Shown piece by piece: positions 21,510 through 33,262 of a stretch of 64,000 nucleotides of DNA (position 1 is the stretch's first letter; every line of letters begins with the position of its first letter). The notes beneath the pieces are model-generated. The model saw nothing but the letters and a program-made list of their open reading frames with translations. It did no database searches and was not told where the DNA came from. Both the position numbers and the translations under genes were made by a program. The DNA comes from Labia minor. Lineage: Eukaryota; Arthropoda; Insecta; Dermaptera; Spongiphoridae. The stretch covers positions 83,564,053 through 83,628,052 of the forward strand of contig OY720344.1 of assembly GCA_963082975.1 (NCBI GenBank). The letters are read 5' to 3'.

Positions 21510-24500
21510 TTAGCATTTTACAGATGGAGGTGTAGCAAAAAATTTCCCTCTTCGAGGAGTTCTAAAAAAACATAAATGATTATTTACGAGTTTCTTTCCT
21601 CTGTAACTAAATATAACTTTAACATTTTTATTTTTTAATTAAAACGAAATTTTCATGTAAAAAAATTAAGGAATTTTTTCAATTATTACCTAGTTAAAAG
21701 TGGAGTAAGAAAAGGAGAGGCAGAAACACTCGAAGTTGATTTAGATTGATGAATTGGAGTACGTAAAGTTGCAAGTGGTGCAGGTTCAACATCCACAAAA
21801 GAATTCCAATATTCTGATGGCATCATCATAAGATGTTCCATTATCTATAATTAAGATTGTATTTAATTCAAATTTGTATACAATTTATAAAAATTATTAG
21901 AAATAGAAGTTATAAATATAATAAAATATATAATTTTAAATATATTTTTTTTTGGAATAACACTGTGGTCAAAAATAAGGTGAATTTTTTATGGAAACGC
22001 GATGTTATGCATTAAAGATTTCTTTCGTCAGTCAGTGTTATGCATTGGTTGTGTGAAGTTATTCGTTTCAAAGTGTCAGAATTCTGAGCATAATTATATA
22101 TATTTACACCAAGATAATACACAATCTCAGATTCGCTAAAAATTCAACCCATAATTCACAACCATTTTATTCGCCTATTAAACTATGATTAATTGGCTAT
22201 TTAACAAACTAAAAATAAGCACATTGAACATTGAAGGAAATAATAAGACGAAAAATAAAATAGATTTCTCTTTATATAAACAAATTCACCTTATTTTTTG
22301 ATCACAGAACTATGGTAAATATATATTTAAATATAATTTCAATAAATTATGACAAATTATAAAAAGAACCACATACAATAATTTTTTTTTTAATATCTTC
22401 TAAAATAAGATGATGATCTAAATTTTCGTTAGCTGCCCCGATGATAGTGATTGCAAATATTTTAGAAATATTTGATATACTCATTTTACATTCAGTATTT
22501 TGGGACATTCTAAAAGAAAAAAAATTAGAAATAAATAAATTATTAATAAATAAAATATTTTTTATTTCAATTATAATAAAACCTTTGTAAATGAAGAATT
22601 AAAAATGCTAGAGTATCTCTATTTGGTTGAGGTAATTCTGAAATTACTTGATACAGTTTCGATCGTATAGTTTCTAAATCACGACCCTCAACTGCATTAA
22701 TCAAATCATCATGTAATAACGGACTGATTAGTGGCTCGCGTAAAGAACGAAGAAAATCTTTAATCGTACTACAAATTACATGAATGTCAATATCGCCTAA
22801 ATTAGGTATTCCTTTTCCTTTAAGAAATCGTTCCTTTAAATAAGAGAAAAAAGTGTTTAGTTTGAAATAACTTAATTAATTTATAAACAATTAAGATTTA
22901 CCTTGAGTGTTTTAACTTCTTTATCAGATCCAGGGACTCGATAAAGGCCTACATCTGAGAAATTTCGCCTTTCTATTTCATTAACGCAGTGAATAATAAG
23001 AGCAGGTACCATTGGAGCATCACGCTGAGTATAATCAGAAATTACACCCTAAAGATAAATTAACATAGATTGTAATAAAATTAAAATAAAATTTAATGTT
23101 ATTTAGGTTTTTTATATTTATTTCAAAATAAGTAAATTTAGTTTATTTTATTCTTACATTAAAATCCTTTGCTTTTTGAGAATTAGCCACGCCTATACAA
23201 GGGACTGGAACATTGTTTCGGCAAGCCGGATGTGCAGAAGCACGACATTCAACGCATTTTAACACATGAGAACCAAATTTTATCCTATAATAGATACATT
23301 TTTTTTTCATTAATTAAATTTCATAGAAAAATTTATTTCAATGATTAATACCTTTTTCCACAAGGGTTACAAGTCTCAGGACGAAGAACGGTCTTTAAAA
23401 TAAAATCATGAGCTCTCATCATCATTTTTTTATTATTTACTCCAAAAACATATCCACATACATTTGGACTAGTTTCGGATTCATTATTTCTACAAAGTGA
23501 ATCATCTGAAGATTCTGAAAGATAAAAAAAAAATTATTTTTTTGCTAGGTCGATGATATTAAATATGATAATTGCACTAAAAAATTTCAGATTACTAAAG
23601 AATCAGCACCAGTCAAGGCGATGCATCTATCTTAAAACCCATTCAACTCTTTTAAAAAATGAAAACTATGAATGATGAATGATAAATATGAAGATGAAAA
23701 TATGAATATGAAATGATAAATGAAATGGAGATGAATGAAAATGAAATATTTAAGAACTGTACATGTTGAACTTCATTACTTTGAAGAGCTACAATAATCT
23801 TAACAATTCTTACATTTGTCCCCGCGGCCTTACAGCAACTTACGATGCCTAAAGTAAGTTACCAAGATAACACGGGAAAGAGCAAAGAATGGGTTTTGAG
23901 TCTCAAAGATAGATTGCAATTGCACTTGAGCCTACAGATAGTATTATCATCATAATGAATACATTTTCAAAAATTTAAAACAATGTTTTTTAAAAAATAA
24001 CCTGTTTTTGTGGGTTTGGGTGATTTATTTTGATTAGAAACAAGAGTTGCTGTTTCATCCGATGGCGATTTGGCTTTTTTTGCTGGTGTTGGAATAGCTT
24101 CAATGCGACTGTGAGCAGTAATGGTCCCAGATGCTGTGACACTCATTGATGTTGTGGCTAGCATTCCTTTGCCAGTTAATATTACCGGCTTTATTTCAGG
24201 ATTTTCTTGTTTCTGTTTAAAAATTTAAATAATTAGTTAACAATATTAATATTATTAATAAAAAGTATTTACCATATTTTCAGATCTACGACGTTTATTA
24301 TTAACTTGATTTCTTTCAATAGGTGATGTTTGTCTGAATTTCCAATTGCCACGTGTAATAGATTCATCTAAATCATCTTCAGACCGAGAATAACCGAGGT
24401 CAGAAATAATGGACCCTGGGAAAATGAATCGAATAAAAATTCAAATTGAAAAATTGTTTAGAAAATTAATAAAATCACATTGAACCTTTAAAAATATATT

Positions 24501-26469
24501 TACTATTTAATATTTCTATATGCTCTATGTAAAGGTATTTATAAAAAACGATATTAATAAGTTCAAATATTTTACCTGTAGAATCAAGAGCTTCTGAAAT
24601 GGTATCCAACTGTCGAGGGTCTTTTGCGGTATTTTCAGGCTTTCCAGCAGATGAACTTGATAAAAATGCCAATTTTTCACGAGTTTCTTCATTTATTGGA
24701 TTCAAAGATAACATTTCCTTTACCTAATAAAAAATCATTAGAGAAAAAAAATTAAATCAATTTTATAAATAAATATTTGTATATTTTACATTAATATTAT
24801 AATATTACATTTTTAATCAAACGTCTAACAGGATTTAGTAATAAATTGGATTGTGAAGACATAATAGAAAACTGACTTGAATGATAGAATAAAAAAAAAG
24901 TAATATGATGATCAAATGTTCAAATCAGAGAGTGAACTAAAAATGATCTAGTTTCATATGAAGAGAAAACTAAATTGCTTTTTTTGAGAGGACTAACTCA
25001 AGATGAAGTAAGATAAAGAACACTTAAAGAAGGGTTCAAAGTTAAATATATACCTAAATAAATATTTACAAAACATTAACATTTCTTTTATTTGGGACAA
25101 TGGTATAAATGAAAATAGTCATTAAAATAAAATTTAAAATGTGAAAGAAAATTATTACTTTGTTAAAATTGTAGATATATAGAAAATAGAAATAGAAATG
25201 ATAACGAAAAATTCCTTAGTCCTTTTTATATTAGAATTCTTTCAATATTATCTTATATTTGAATGGACATAAATTAATACATTAATAAAAATTCAAATTC
25301 AAATAATTAAAAAAATACCTTTGTTAATTGTTTTTCTTTTAAATCTCTGTCGGCTTCTGCCTTTCTTCGCAATTTTGATTCCTGGTCAAGTAATCTTCTT
25401 GCATGATGAAGTTTGATCTCCCTTTCTTTAATATCTTTATGGGCCCGTTCTAGTTCTTTTGTGAGTCGATGACATTCTTTAACCGAACCCAACCATTTAA
25501 CACGACATTCTTCTTGATTGATTACAAATCGAAGAAACTCTGACAAATAAAATGTTAAATTAAAATTTCTTCATCAATGTAATTAAAGAATAAAATATTT
25601 GTTATTTTTTTTAATTTTTATATAAAATCTAATCTTTAAAAAATATGTGCTGTGTCGGGTAAAATAAAAAATATTTTTTCAGGTTAATTTTAGAATTATT
25701 TTTAAATTGATATTCGTGTTAAAATAAGTTCTTTTAATAAAGGCAACAAAATCTAAAATTGTGAATTTTTAATGAATTTAGTTTTAATACTCTCAAGTAT
25801 AATTGATTAATCTAATTAAATTTCAGTTTATTAATTTTTATTAATTTTTAATCCTTCTTTCAATAGTTGTTAATTTTTTCCTCAAATTTAATAATTTTTA
25901 ATGTAGTTTTTATTAAACTTAATTATTTTTATATGTTTAAGTATTATAATTACTTTATTACCTTAAAACATTCTTTATAAAGATATTGTAAAATAATAAA
26001 AACAAATTTATTATATCAATAGAATTTTCTAATGTTAATGTATCTGACTTTTCATTTAAAGTTTTTATCAAAAAAATCGAACCCCTATCCAGATGATAAA
26101 AGAACACGCATCAAAAGATCTATTATTCTTTTATCAATGCCCAAAACATATTAGATTTCTAATCAAAATATTTACAATATAATATATAATAAATAGAAGC
26201 TACAATTGTAATAAAATGAAATGCAATTAAAATTTTGATTTATTTGATAAAGTTTAATTTGATTTTTTAAACTATAAATTAAATTTGAATCGATAGATCT
26301 TTTAAGATTAGATTATTTAATTATTATTATTCAATTATAAAAATAAGTTTAAATAAGAAAGATGTTAAATATTTAATTAATGTACTATACCTTGTTCACA
26401 GCCAAATTCTAAAAGTTGGTTAACCATTCGAATCATATCATCATATTTAGCAAGCAATGAAATCTCCAT
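21510..26469 (-). CDS. RacGAP1: Rac GTPase-activating protein 1 (MgcRacGAP / tumbleweed), 12 exons
   Basis: Coding exons on minus: 26391-26469, 25319-25539, 24576-24723, 24273-24415, 24002-24212, 23352-23514, 23158-23284, 22902-23048, 22583-22833, 22377-22509, 21690-21844 and 21510-21561. All introns are GT/AG with matching phases; the total is 1,830 nt, 609 aa (human 632, fly about 625). The N-terminal coiled coil (about 26-100) binds the kinesin MKLP1/pavarotti to form centralspindlin at the spindle midzone. A perfect C1 zinc motif runs from His303 to Cys351 (HX12CX2CX12CX2CX4HX2CX7C). The RhoGAP domain (about 365-550) carries the arginine finger Arg401 in GLYRVPG. It regulates Rho-family GTPases in cytokinesis. 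The C terminus RGKFFATPP matches the conserved tail. The start Met begins EISLLAKYDDM. The gene appears intact; one intron holds a MITE. Confidence 0.96.
21961..22309. mobile_element. MITE with Tc1-like ends in a RacGAP intron
   Basis: The left end reads CTGTGGTCAAAAATAAGGTG and the right end is the complement of CTGTGATCAAAAAATAAGG, giving inverted repeats of about 25 bp around a spacer of about 300 bp. TA-rich flanks and the TGTGGTCAAAAA-type end resemble Tc1/mariner MITEs. It is wholly inside the intron between exons 22377-22509 and 21690-21844 and does not touch the splice sites. Confidence 0.8.
24809..24862 (-). CDS. Possible alternative first coding exon of RacGAP
   Basis: Between the coiled-coil exon and the next exon, the minus strand has ATG at 24862-24860 opening MSSQSNLLLNPVRRLIKN, then a GTAATA donor at 24808. 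Its phase (0) fits the 24723 acceptor, so splicing would give MSSQ...IKN-VKEMLSL without the coiled coil. The main exon 25319-25539 also joins 24723 in frame, and the human alignment needs no extra residues here. So this exon would serve only as an alternative start, or is chance. Confidence 0.3.
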
Positions 26470-27934
26470 TTTTGTAAAAATGAATCTATAACTAAAGCAA
26501 AATGTTATAAATGTTGCCTTATATAATTTCTATAATATTTATTTATGGTTATTCATAAAAATAATATTTAATCGTTAAGCATAAAATATGTATAAATACC
26601 AAATAAGATGATAATCAGATGAATGTTTTTTAAAAAACTTCCCAATTTTATAAAATATATTAGAATATTAGTTGTTAATTTACTAAAAAAAATTCACATT
26701 ATAAGAAATATTTTATTGATTGGGAACTTAATTAAATGATATAAAAAGTTAGAATATATAATGATAAACAAATTTGAATTAATATATTCGTTAAAGTCGG
26801 TTAAGTTCATATCGTTCATATTTACGATACAAGGCAAGCCGCAGAGGTGCCAACTTTATTTTTAAATTATATGTCTATTAGATTCCTAAAAATAAATTTA
26901 TAAAAGATTTTAGTTGTTTTTAATTAAATTTAGATTAAAAATAAAATACAATAGTACTTTATTTTATTAATATATAATCAAAAATATATTACTTTGTTGA
27001 AAAATATGTAGGTATTTAGATTAAAATTATCTTCCAATCAAAAACTTTAAAATCTAGATCTAAATTAAAATTAAATTAATTAATAATAATTTCTACATAA
27101 AATAGCAGATAAAATGTATATAAAATTTATTTTGTATTTTTTTAATTTTAAAATTAATAGTTTATGGAAACAAAAAACAAGCTTTATAGGAATATTTTCT
27201 TTAATATAAATACCCAATAATATACACATTATATATTATTGAATTAAAATCTAATAGATAAAAAACAATACCTCCCTTACTATCGTCGGTTGGTAAAAAA
27301 TAGAAATAAAAAATTTTTCTAAATAATAATTGATAAAAAATTAAATAAAATGAGATTTTAATTTAATCTATTTTTTGTAATTAAATAATTTTATATTCAA
27401 CTTTTATTTCATTCTCTCAAAATTTATCTAAAAATCAAACCTTACCATTTAATATTTGATTAAATCATAAAAACTTAAATTTATTTAAAGAATATGTACT
27501 TATTTTCATATATGTATATACAGATTAATTTTAAATTCATATTTTAAAATAAATATATATGACCTATACTGTATAGGCTATACAGATTGATTCTTCCAAA
27601 AAACCCTCCTAATATCTTAATTTGATAAAAATCGTGTGAATAATTTTTAAGATGAGAAATTTATATATATATATTTATTTATACAATTTCTGCTGGTAAA
27701 ATAAGATTAAATAGAGAGATAATAAAGATAAAGACTCTTTGTAACATATGACACATGATTCATAGATTTTCTCAACAAATACTAAATCCTTTTATTATTT
27801 GTATGATTGTTAATTTAAAAATATTTAAGTTTTAAATACGTAAATAATTAATAATCTATTAAATAATATTCAAAAGGTTGATTTTAAAGTTTATTATTTT
27901 AAAAAATTGTTGATATATCATTTAATCTATTTAG
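26470..27934. other. 5' flank of RacGAP and AT-rich intergenic DNA
   Basis: No coding signal. The 5' UTR and promoter of RacGAP should lie immediately above 26469. A single truncated end of the ACCGACCGAC family is present at 27266-27300 (ACAATACCTCCCTTACTATC on plus). Confidence 0.55.
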
Positions 27935-29345
27935 TACCGGGACCCCGAGCCTCGACTCGGTACTTAAGTTAAAAAAAAATAATTCATTATTATTGGGTTT
28001 GGCTGATAATATTAATACCTGGGATACCGAGCTGTCGCTCGACCCTTTAAAAAATATTAATATACACTTCTTTAATTATTTATTACAATTATTAAATGTT
28101 GCATCATTGCATCAATCTGATTAAAATGAATTGAACTGGGGTCCTCAATAATACAAACAAACAATTTTAGCTAGTATAATAAGATTAATCCAAGTAATAT
28201 CATCTATTTCTATTCGACACTATTTTCAGTTATGAAATGAACAGTCAGTAGAGAGTAAAAAAATTGTAATTGAACACCGCCGTTTTTTAAAATAATTAAA
28301 TTATTTTATAGATTATAAAATAAAAATTATTGTATTAACATTAAAAATATTGAAATAAAAAATAATAGTTTGATTTAATAAACTAAAATATTATAAACAT
28401 TTTTAATGTGAATTTCTCAGGGAGGTAGGGAGCCCAATTCATTTAACCATCCATGTTGTATAAGGAATCTTAATTTCTTAACACTCCGTTTTTTCAAATT
28501 TAAAATAGAGGGAGAGAAAGAGTTTCAATTATATTCGAATAGTCTATATATTCTATATATGAGTATTTTTTTTTTCTGAATTTAATACCAAGTTGATTTT
28601 CAAAATTTTCTATTCTTTATGCATATGATTGATTACATGTGTTAAAATTTAAACAAATTCAAATATTCTAATTTATAAATTTATATAAAATTTAATATTA
28701 TTTTTTCGAGACTAATGGCAAATACCGGTGGCCCTAGTCAGAGCAAGAGAAGACTCCTTTTGGTAGCGGCCCAGTCGATGATGTTATATGGATCGGAGAT
28801 TTGGGCTTTACAACTATATTTTAAGTGAAAAAATGATTTCTTGGTTATATAAAAATTAAAATATTATTCGTTATATCTTTATTATACAGAAAAGTAGGCG
28901 TGTTAATATAAAATATATACTTGGGACACCGAACTATCACTCGACCCTTTAACCAATTTATAAAATTTATTTTTATATACTTTAAAAATTTTACAATTTT
29001 TCAATTATTTATTATAATTGTTAAATGGGATTTCTAAAAATGACCCATTAAAAATTTGTTTCCTAAAATGTTTCAAATTAATTAAAATAAATTGTATAAA
29101 TGTTCATTTATAAAATCTATATATCTGTGTGTCTGTTTTTCGATTTTTTAAATTTTGATTTTGGATTCGATTAGAGCTTAAATTGTGTAATAGTAAAGTG
29201 GTCTTGGTTTTTTAAAATTCGTTTGGGAAGATGGTCAAATCGGCAGTCAAAGTTGAAAATTCCCCATATATTATAACTACTGTAATTAGTATTATTATAA
29301 TGTAAAATTATAAAGAAAAAATGTTTAGACATTATTATAGACATT
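27935..29345. repeat. 1.4-kb repeat block carrying a captured RT scrap, copy 1
   Basis: Nearly identical to 54095-55508 over its full length and in the same orientation. It starts TAGTACCGGGACCCCGAGCC (a GC-rich hairpin with CGAGCC/GGCTCG arms in copy 2), contains ATACCGAGCTGTCGCTCGAC, and ends in the stretch TGTTTAGACATTATTATAGA. Internally it has GTGAATTTCTCAGGGAGGTA and the RT piece listed separately. The hairpin followed on the other strand by CCGGTACTAA would suit the 3' end of a Helitron (hairpin then CTRR), but this is only suggestive. No complete ORF. Confidence 0.85.
28709..28828 (+). pseudogene. Captured fragment of a LINE reverse transcriptase C-terminal region
   Basis: A 39-codon frame reads RLMANTGGPSQSKRRLLL and then MMLYGSEIWAL before a stop. 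This strongly resembles the region after the RT palm in R1/Jockey-type LINEs (LMxNxGGPxxxKRRLL ... LYGxxIWA). It stands alone without neighbouring RT sequence and travels inside a dispersed repeat that occurs twice, so it is a captured scrap rather than a LINE insertion remnant. The same piece is at 54872-54991. Confidence 0.8.
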
Positions 29346-29560
29346 AAATAAAAAATTTTAAAATATTTTAAATATAAAAAAAATATTAATACAATATCTT
29401 TTAAAAAAAGGCGGGAGTCAAATTTCAATATGAGTGTCATTTGTCCATATATAAATTAATAATAAATAATATTAATAAATATTAAATTTAATAAAAGAAC
29501 AATGAATAAATAAATATAAAATAGTAATTTATTAAAAAATAATAGATTAAAAAAAAAAAA
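29346..29560. repeat. GGCGGGAGT-family repeat, partial copy
   Basis: Contains AAAAAAAGGCGGGAGTCAAA near 29404 and the AT-rich sequence that accompanies it elsewhere (55810, 57005, 57070, 57255 on plus; 49156-49790 inverted). No gene. Confidence 0.6.
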
Positions 29561-29561
29561 A

Positions 29562-29634
29562 ATTATTTTCCGCCGGTTTCGATCCTGCGAAGTTGACTCG
29601 TCAAAACAGTCTCTCTACTCCCTAGACTAATATA
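29562..29634 (-). repeat. tRNA-like pol III promoter remnant, copy 1
   Basis: On the minus strand, TTAGTCTAGGGAGTAGAGAG resembles a tRNA D-arm/A-box and GGATCGAAACC, about 30 bp later, a T-arm/B-box. Acceptor-stem pairing is poor, so it is not a good tRNA gene. A sister sequence at 56026-56092 has better boxes. Both sit in the same place relative to the GGCGGGAGT repeat, as expected of a tRNA-derived SINE module within that repeat. Confidence 0.5.
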
Positions 29635-29818
29635 TTTAAATTACAAAAAAACAATTTTTTACTATATTAGCAAGCCCTATTCTTTTTGATGTTTTTGTTT
29701 TTGTTTTTTTTGAGAGAGATTAATAAATATATATATATATTTTATTAAAAATAAATATTTTTAATTTTATTTCGAAATTAAATAATAAATTTTAAAATAT
29801 TTTAAATATTATTTTTAA

Positions 29819-30284
29819 CTAGCTGCTCCGAGCGCCATCCAGGCGCTCTTCACACCTAGACGGGGGCTCCGCCCCCTGTACCCCCGAATGGTATTTGGTT
29901 GAAAGTCTGTATGTCTGTAGGTTTTCATCCATTTTGTTTCAATCAGTATAAGTAGATAAGATATATATTTGTTTTCTTGGAAAATATATTTTAATTTAAG
30001 CAACAACAAATTTTCCTAGTATAATAAGTAAGATTTATTGACTATTTCATATTATTATTTATATATTTACTAATATATTTGTGGCTCTTTGCATTTATTT
30101 AAGTAGATTTTAATTAATTAAATAATTAATATTCTAAGTTTATGAACATTATTTTTTTTTATAAATTATATTAATTAAAATTTATTTTCTTTTTTCTGTT
30201 TGTTCTTTATTTTACATATATATGTACAAAACACAAAACAATAACACAGACAGACACACAGACATTGCCTTTTATATATATAGA
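29819..30284 (-). mobile_element. Compact non-autonomous Helitron (466 bp)
   Basis: On the minus strand the element begins TCTATATATATAAAAGGCAA, preceded by A. It ends with a hairpin (GAGCGCC/GGCGCTC arms), about 10 bp and CTAG, followed by T. TC and CTRR termini, a subterminal hairpin, insertion between A and T, and no inverted repeats or target duplication are the Helitron signature. Its interior includes CGGGGGCTCCGCCCCC, shared with the 3' ends at 30289, 38416, 47791 and 59481. There is no Rep/helicase ORF. It sits 4 bp beyond the 3' end of another Helitron (30289). Confidence 0.85.
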
Positions 30285-30288
30285 TAGA

Positions 30289-30700
30289 CTAGCTGATCAG
30301 AGCGCCTTCCAGGCGCTCTTCACACCTAGACGGGGGCTCCGCCCCCTGTACCCCCGAGTGATACATAGTATTTGGTTGAAAGTCTGTATGTAAAAGGTTT
30401 TCATCCATTTTGTTTCAATCAGTATAAGTAGATAAGACATATATTTGTTTTCTTGGAAAATATATTTTAATTTAATCAGTAAATTAATTATATATTATTA
30501 TTGTATATATTATATTTATCTAACTCTGTGTCTATACAGTTTTCGAAAGTTCTTAGCCGCAGCATCCACTTTTCTCTAAGCGTCTCTATCCCCTGAGCTA
30601 CAACCAAATCCTACCCTGTCCCATCTCTCCCATGTCCCTTCCTTCATTGTCCACCCACCTTGGTCCTTGGTCTTCCACCGGATGTTTCCCAATATTTGTG
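30289..30700 (-). mobile_element. Helitron 3' end with captured RT C-terminal fragment
   Basis: The minus-strand 3' end is CTAG at 30292-30289 after the GAGCGCC/GGCGCTC hairpin. Upstream on that strand (about 30545-30690) is a broken coding piece containing TWERWDRV and DAAAKNFR, the extreme C terminus of the RTE-like RT found in the neighbouring Helitrons. The 5' end is not clear; candidate Helitron 5' ends lie at 32542 and 32674. Confidence 0.7.
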
Positions 30701-30779
30701 GCTCTTTATTTTACATATATATGTATAAAACATGATAACGATTAAAACGAATGTTTAATAATAATGACGAAGTAAACGC

Positions 30780-30835
30780 CTATTATAATAATAGCAGACC
30801 CGGAAAAGCTTCGCTTTTGCATGTGTGTCTGTATA
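30780..30835 (-). mobile_element. Possible 3' end of a second Helitron type
   Basis: On the minus strand the text GCAAAAGCGAAGCTTTTCCG forms a short hairpin (AAAAGC/GCTTTT), followed by GGTCTGCTATT. This resembles the hairpin-GGTCCGCTAGT ends of other insect Helitrons, but the terminal CTRR has decayed to CTAT. Low-complexity AATAAT repeats flank it (30865-31030). Confidence 0.35.
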
Positions 30836-30864
30836 CATATCTACGTATATGATAACTGAACACT

Positions 30865-31036
30865 TAATAATAATAATAATAATGTATTAAATGAATATAA
30901 TTGAAATTTTAGTTGTAATTGCACTTTTTTTTGGTTTTTATTTTTATTTATTTTTATTGGAATTATTACAAATAATAATAATAATAATATACCGTTTAAT
31001 ACGTGAAAATAATAATAATAATAATAATAATTTATT
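30865..31036. repeat. AAT trinucleotide microsatellites
   Basis: Two runs of AAT/TAA trinucleotides (about 30868-30886 and 30976-31034) separated by A/T-rich sequence. No coding meaning. Confidence 0.85.
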
Positions 31037-31059
31037 AAATTAATATAATTGAAATTTTA

Positions 31060-31235
31060 TTTTTTATTATTATTAAGAGAATTTTTATTAAAAGACCACA
31101 TTATTTGTATAAAAGTATTTATTAAATTAAAATAATTGTACAACGTTTCAACTGCTTATTCTGCAGTCGTTTTCAAGTAACCGTACGCTTGCTCCGATTC
31201 AAGCGGACTTTTATTATTACATTTTTATTTTTATT
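31060..31235. repeat. Diverged copy of the foldback family
   Basis: Shares the core TTCTGCAGTCGTTTTCAAGT and surrounding text with the spacer of the 700-891 foldback, but the long arms are not preserved. It abuts the ACCGACCGAC-family copy at 31237. Confidence 0.6.
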
Positions 31236-31236
31236 T

Positions 31237-31558
31237 TTTACCGACCGACGATAGTAAGGGAGGTATTGTTTTCACACCAAATTTCACATGTGGAGATTTT
31301 TACATATCTCCACGAATATTTCTTAATTTAAAATTATATGAAGTCACCCAGCCATTCATGACGTCACAGCCTGGTCTTACATATATATTACAAATAAAAT
31401 AAAATTAAAAATATTTATGTTATGTCCATATCTGTTTTTTTATTACATTGATAGATATATTAAAATTATTTGAAATTGTTTCTGTAGCTGGAAATTAATT
31501 TACTTCAAACCGTCGGTCGGTTCGGACCTGGCCACAGGTCAACTTATTTTGTTAATAA
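31237..31558. repeat. ACCGACCGAC-family repeat, internally deleted
   Basis: Begins ACCGACCGACGATAGTAAGG and ends with GGCCACAGGTCAACTTATTT, matching both ends of the full copies (45750-46380 and 51917-52563, which lie in the opposite orientation). About half the middle is missing. It carries the internal block TGACGTCACAGCCTGGTCTT. Confidence 0.8.
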
Positions 31559-31971
31559 TTTATTTTTATTTTTTATTTTTTTTGTTAATAATTATTACAT
31601 TTTTATTTGTTCGAAAATTATTTCTACTTTATTAATTGTTAATAGTTATTACATTTTAATTAACAGTTTTCGGAATAAGTATATTCTCTTATTTTATAGA
31701 GATTTTTATTGTTTATCTCAAAAGTCTACCTACAATATTTCATTACCATTGTATGATTCAAAATATTTAATAGGATATGACATGATCTTAGTATTTTTCC
31801 CATACCAGAATATTTGCTAATATTACATGTTGGAGTTCCAATTACCTGCATATTTAATGGCAATTTCAATGCTGAATATACTTTTAAATAAAAAATTAAA
31901 AAAATTTGAAGTAAATGGAATTATTATACTTAATAAATCTATATATAAATTTAATATATATTCAAACAATA

Positions 31972-32414
31972 ATTGAAACAATATAAATAAAACGATTCAA
32001 TATTTTACTTACATTGTGATTTATATTTCTATTTTTATTACAACTGTTATTATGTGTATGTTATTTTTGACAGTTTAAAAAAAATTAAAAATATTTGAAT
32101 TTGGAAGATTATATGTAGCGCCATCTGTCGATAGTTTTGTGACACTATAGACTTTTAGCAAAATATTACTAATTAAATTAATTTTGGATTTAATTGAAAC
32201 AATATAAATAAAACGATTCAATATTTTACTTACATTGTGATTTATATTTCATTTTTATTACAACTGTTATTATGGGTATGTTATTTTTGACAGTTTAAAA
32301 AAAATTTAAAATATTTGAATTTTGAAAATTATATGTAGCGCCATCTGTCGATAGTTTTGTGACACTACAGACTTTTAGCAATATATTACTAATTAAATTA
32401 ATTTTGGATTTAAC
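31972..32414. repeat. Tandem duplication of about 220 bp
   Basis: Two adjacent direct copies (about 31972-32192 and 32193-32414) share ATTTTACTTACATTGTGATT, TAGCGCCATCTGTCGATAGT and AATTAATTTTGGATTTAA. A third, shortened relative is at about 35985-36270. They form the interior of the minus-strand Helitron family whose 5' ends follow at 32542 and 32674. Confidence 0.88.
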
Positions 32415-32674
32415 TACACTAAAACCTTCCTTGGTATGCCCACAACAATCCCTGAAAGTTTCACCGTAATCGGACGGGTAATTTTTGAGTCTATAAGAGA
32501 CAGACAAACCAACAGACAGACATTGCCTTTTATATATATAGATTAAAACCTTCCCTGGGATGCCCACAACAATCCCTGAAAGTTTCACCGTAATCGGACG
32601 AGTAGTTTTTGAGTATTTGACAGACACACAGACACACAGACAGACACACAGACATTGCCTTTTATATATATAGA
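32415..32674 (-). mobile_element. Tandem pair of Helitron 5' ends
   Basis: On the minus strand, TCTATATATATAAAAGGCAA starts at 32674 and again at 32542. Each start is followed by TCTGTC-rich sequence and then CCGTCCGATTACGGTGAAAC and GGGATTGTTGTGGGCAT. The 132-bp spacing means that one 5' terminus was copied or a second element inserted at the tip of the first. The peptides encoded across it are incidental. Confidence 0.75.
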
Positions 32675-32689
32675 TTCATCTTAATTTCT

Positions 32690-33262
32690 TGAGTTATCTA
32701 TTGTAATTTAAATTCTTACAGTTTTATTAAATAAATCATTTTTAGTTAAAATTTTATATGAATAGTTAACTTTTCTGAGATAAACAAAAATGTCAACCGG
32801 AAAGTTAGCAACGATATTCGTCTCACCGACTATCCCTATGTGTGTGCGTTAGTGTTAGTACTCTCTGCATCCACAAGAGGTGCTAATTTAAAAAAATTGT
32901 GTGTGCCATTATTTAAATTCAAATTATATTTGTTTTTATAATAAATATAATAATTTTATTTGTTCTTTTATTTCATAGATCTGAATTTGTATAGAATAAT
33001 TATTAATTAAAATTATTAATTAATTAATTGATAATTCTATAGAAACTGTTAAGTTTAATAGTTATATCTTTATTCTATTTTTGGATACATCTCCCTTTAA
33101 TTTAACTACAAAAATGAGAGGAAAGTAAAAAATTGTTTTTCTTTTACTTGATTAAAGTTTTGAAAATAATTATATATTAATTAAATTATTAGAAATTCTA
33201 AATTACTGCTCAGGATTTTACATAAGTATTATAAATAAGATATATCTTTAATATTATCTAAA
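32690..33262. other. AT-rich spacer
   Basis: No ORF. A short block at 32764-32890 (CTTTTCTGAGATAAACAAAA, CCGGAAAGTTAGCAACGATA) recurs inverted at about 37735-37825, so part of this spacer is a dispersed repeat. Confidence 0.5.

Noticed and set aside
30865..31036. Possible regulatory array
   Set aside because: Plain AAT trinucleotide microsatellite.
32295..32627. 110-codon minus-strand frame
   Set aside because: Made of two Helitron 5' tips in tandem; the repeated SDYGETFRDCCG-type peptide is a consequence of the 132-bp duplication.
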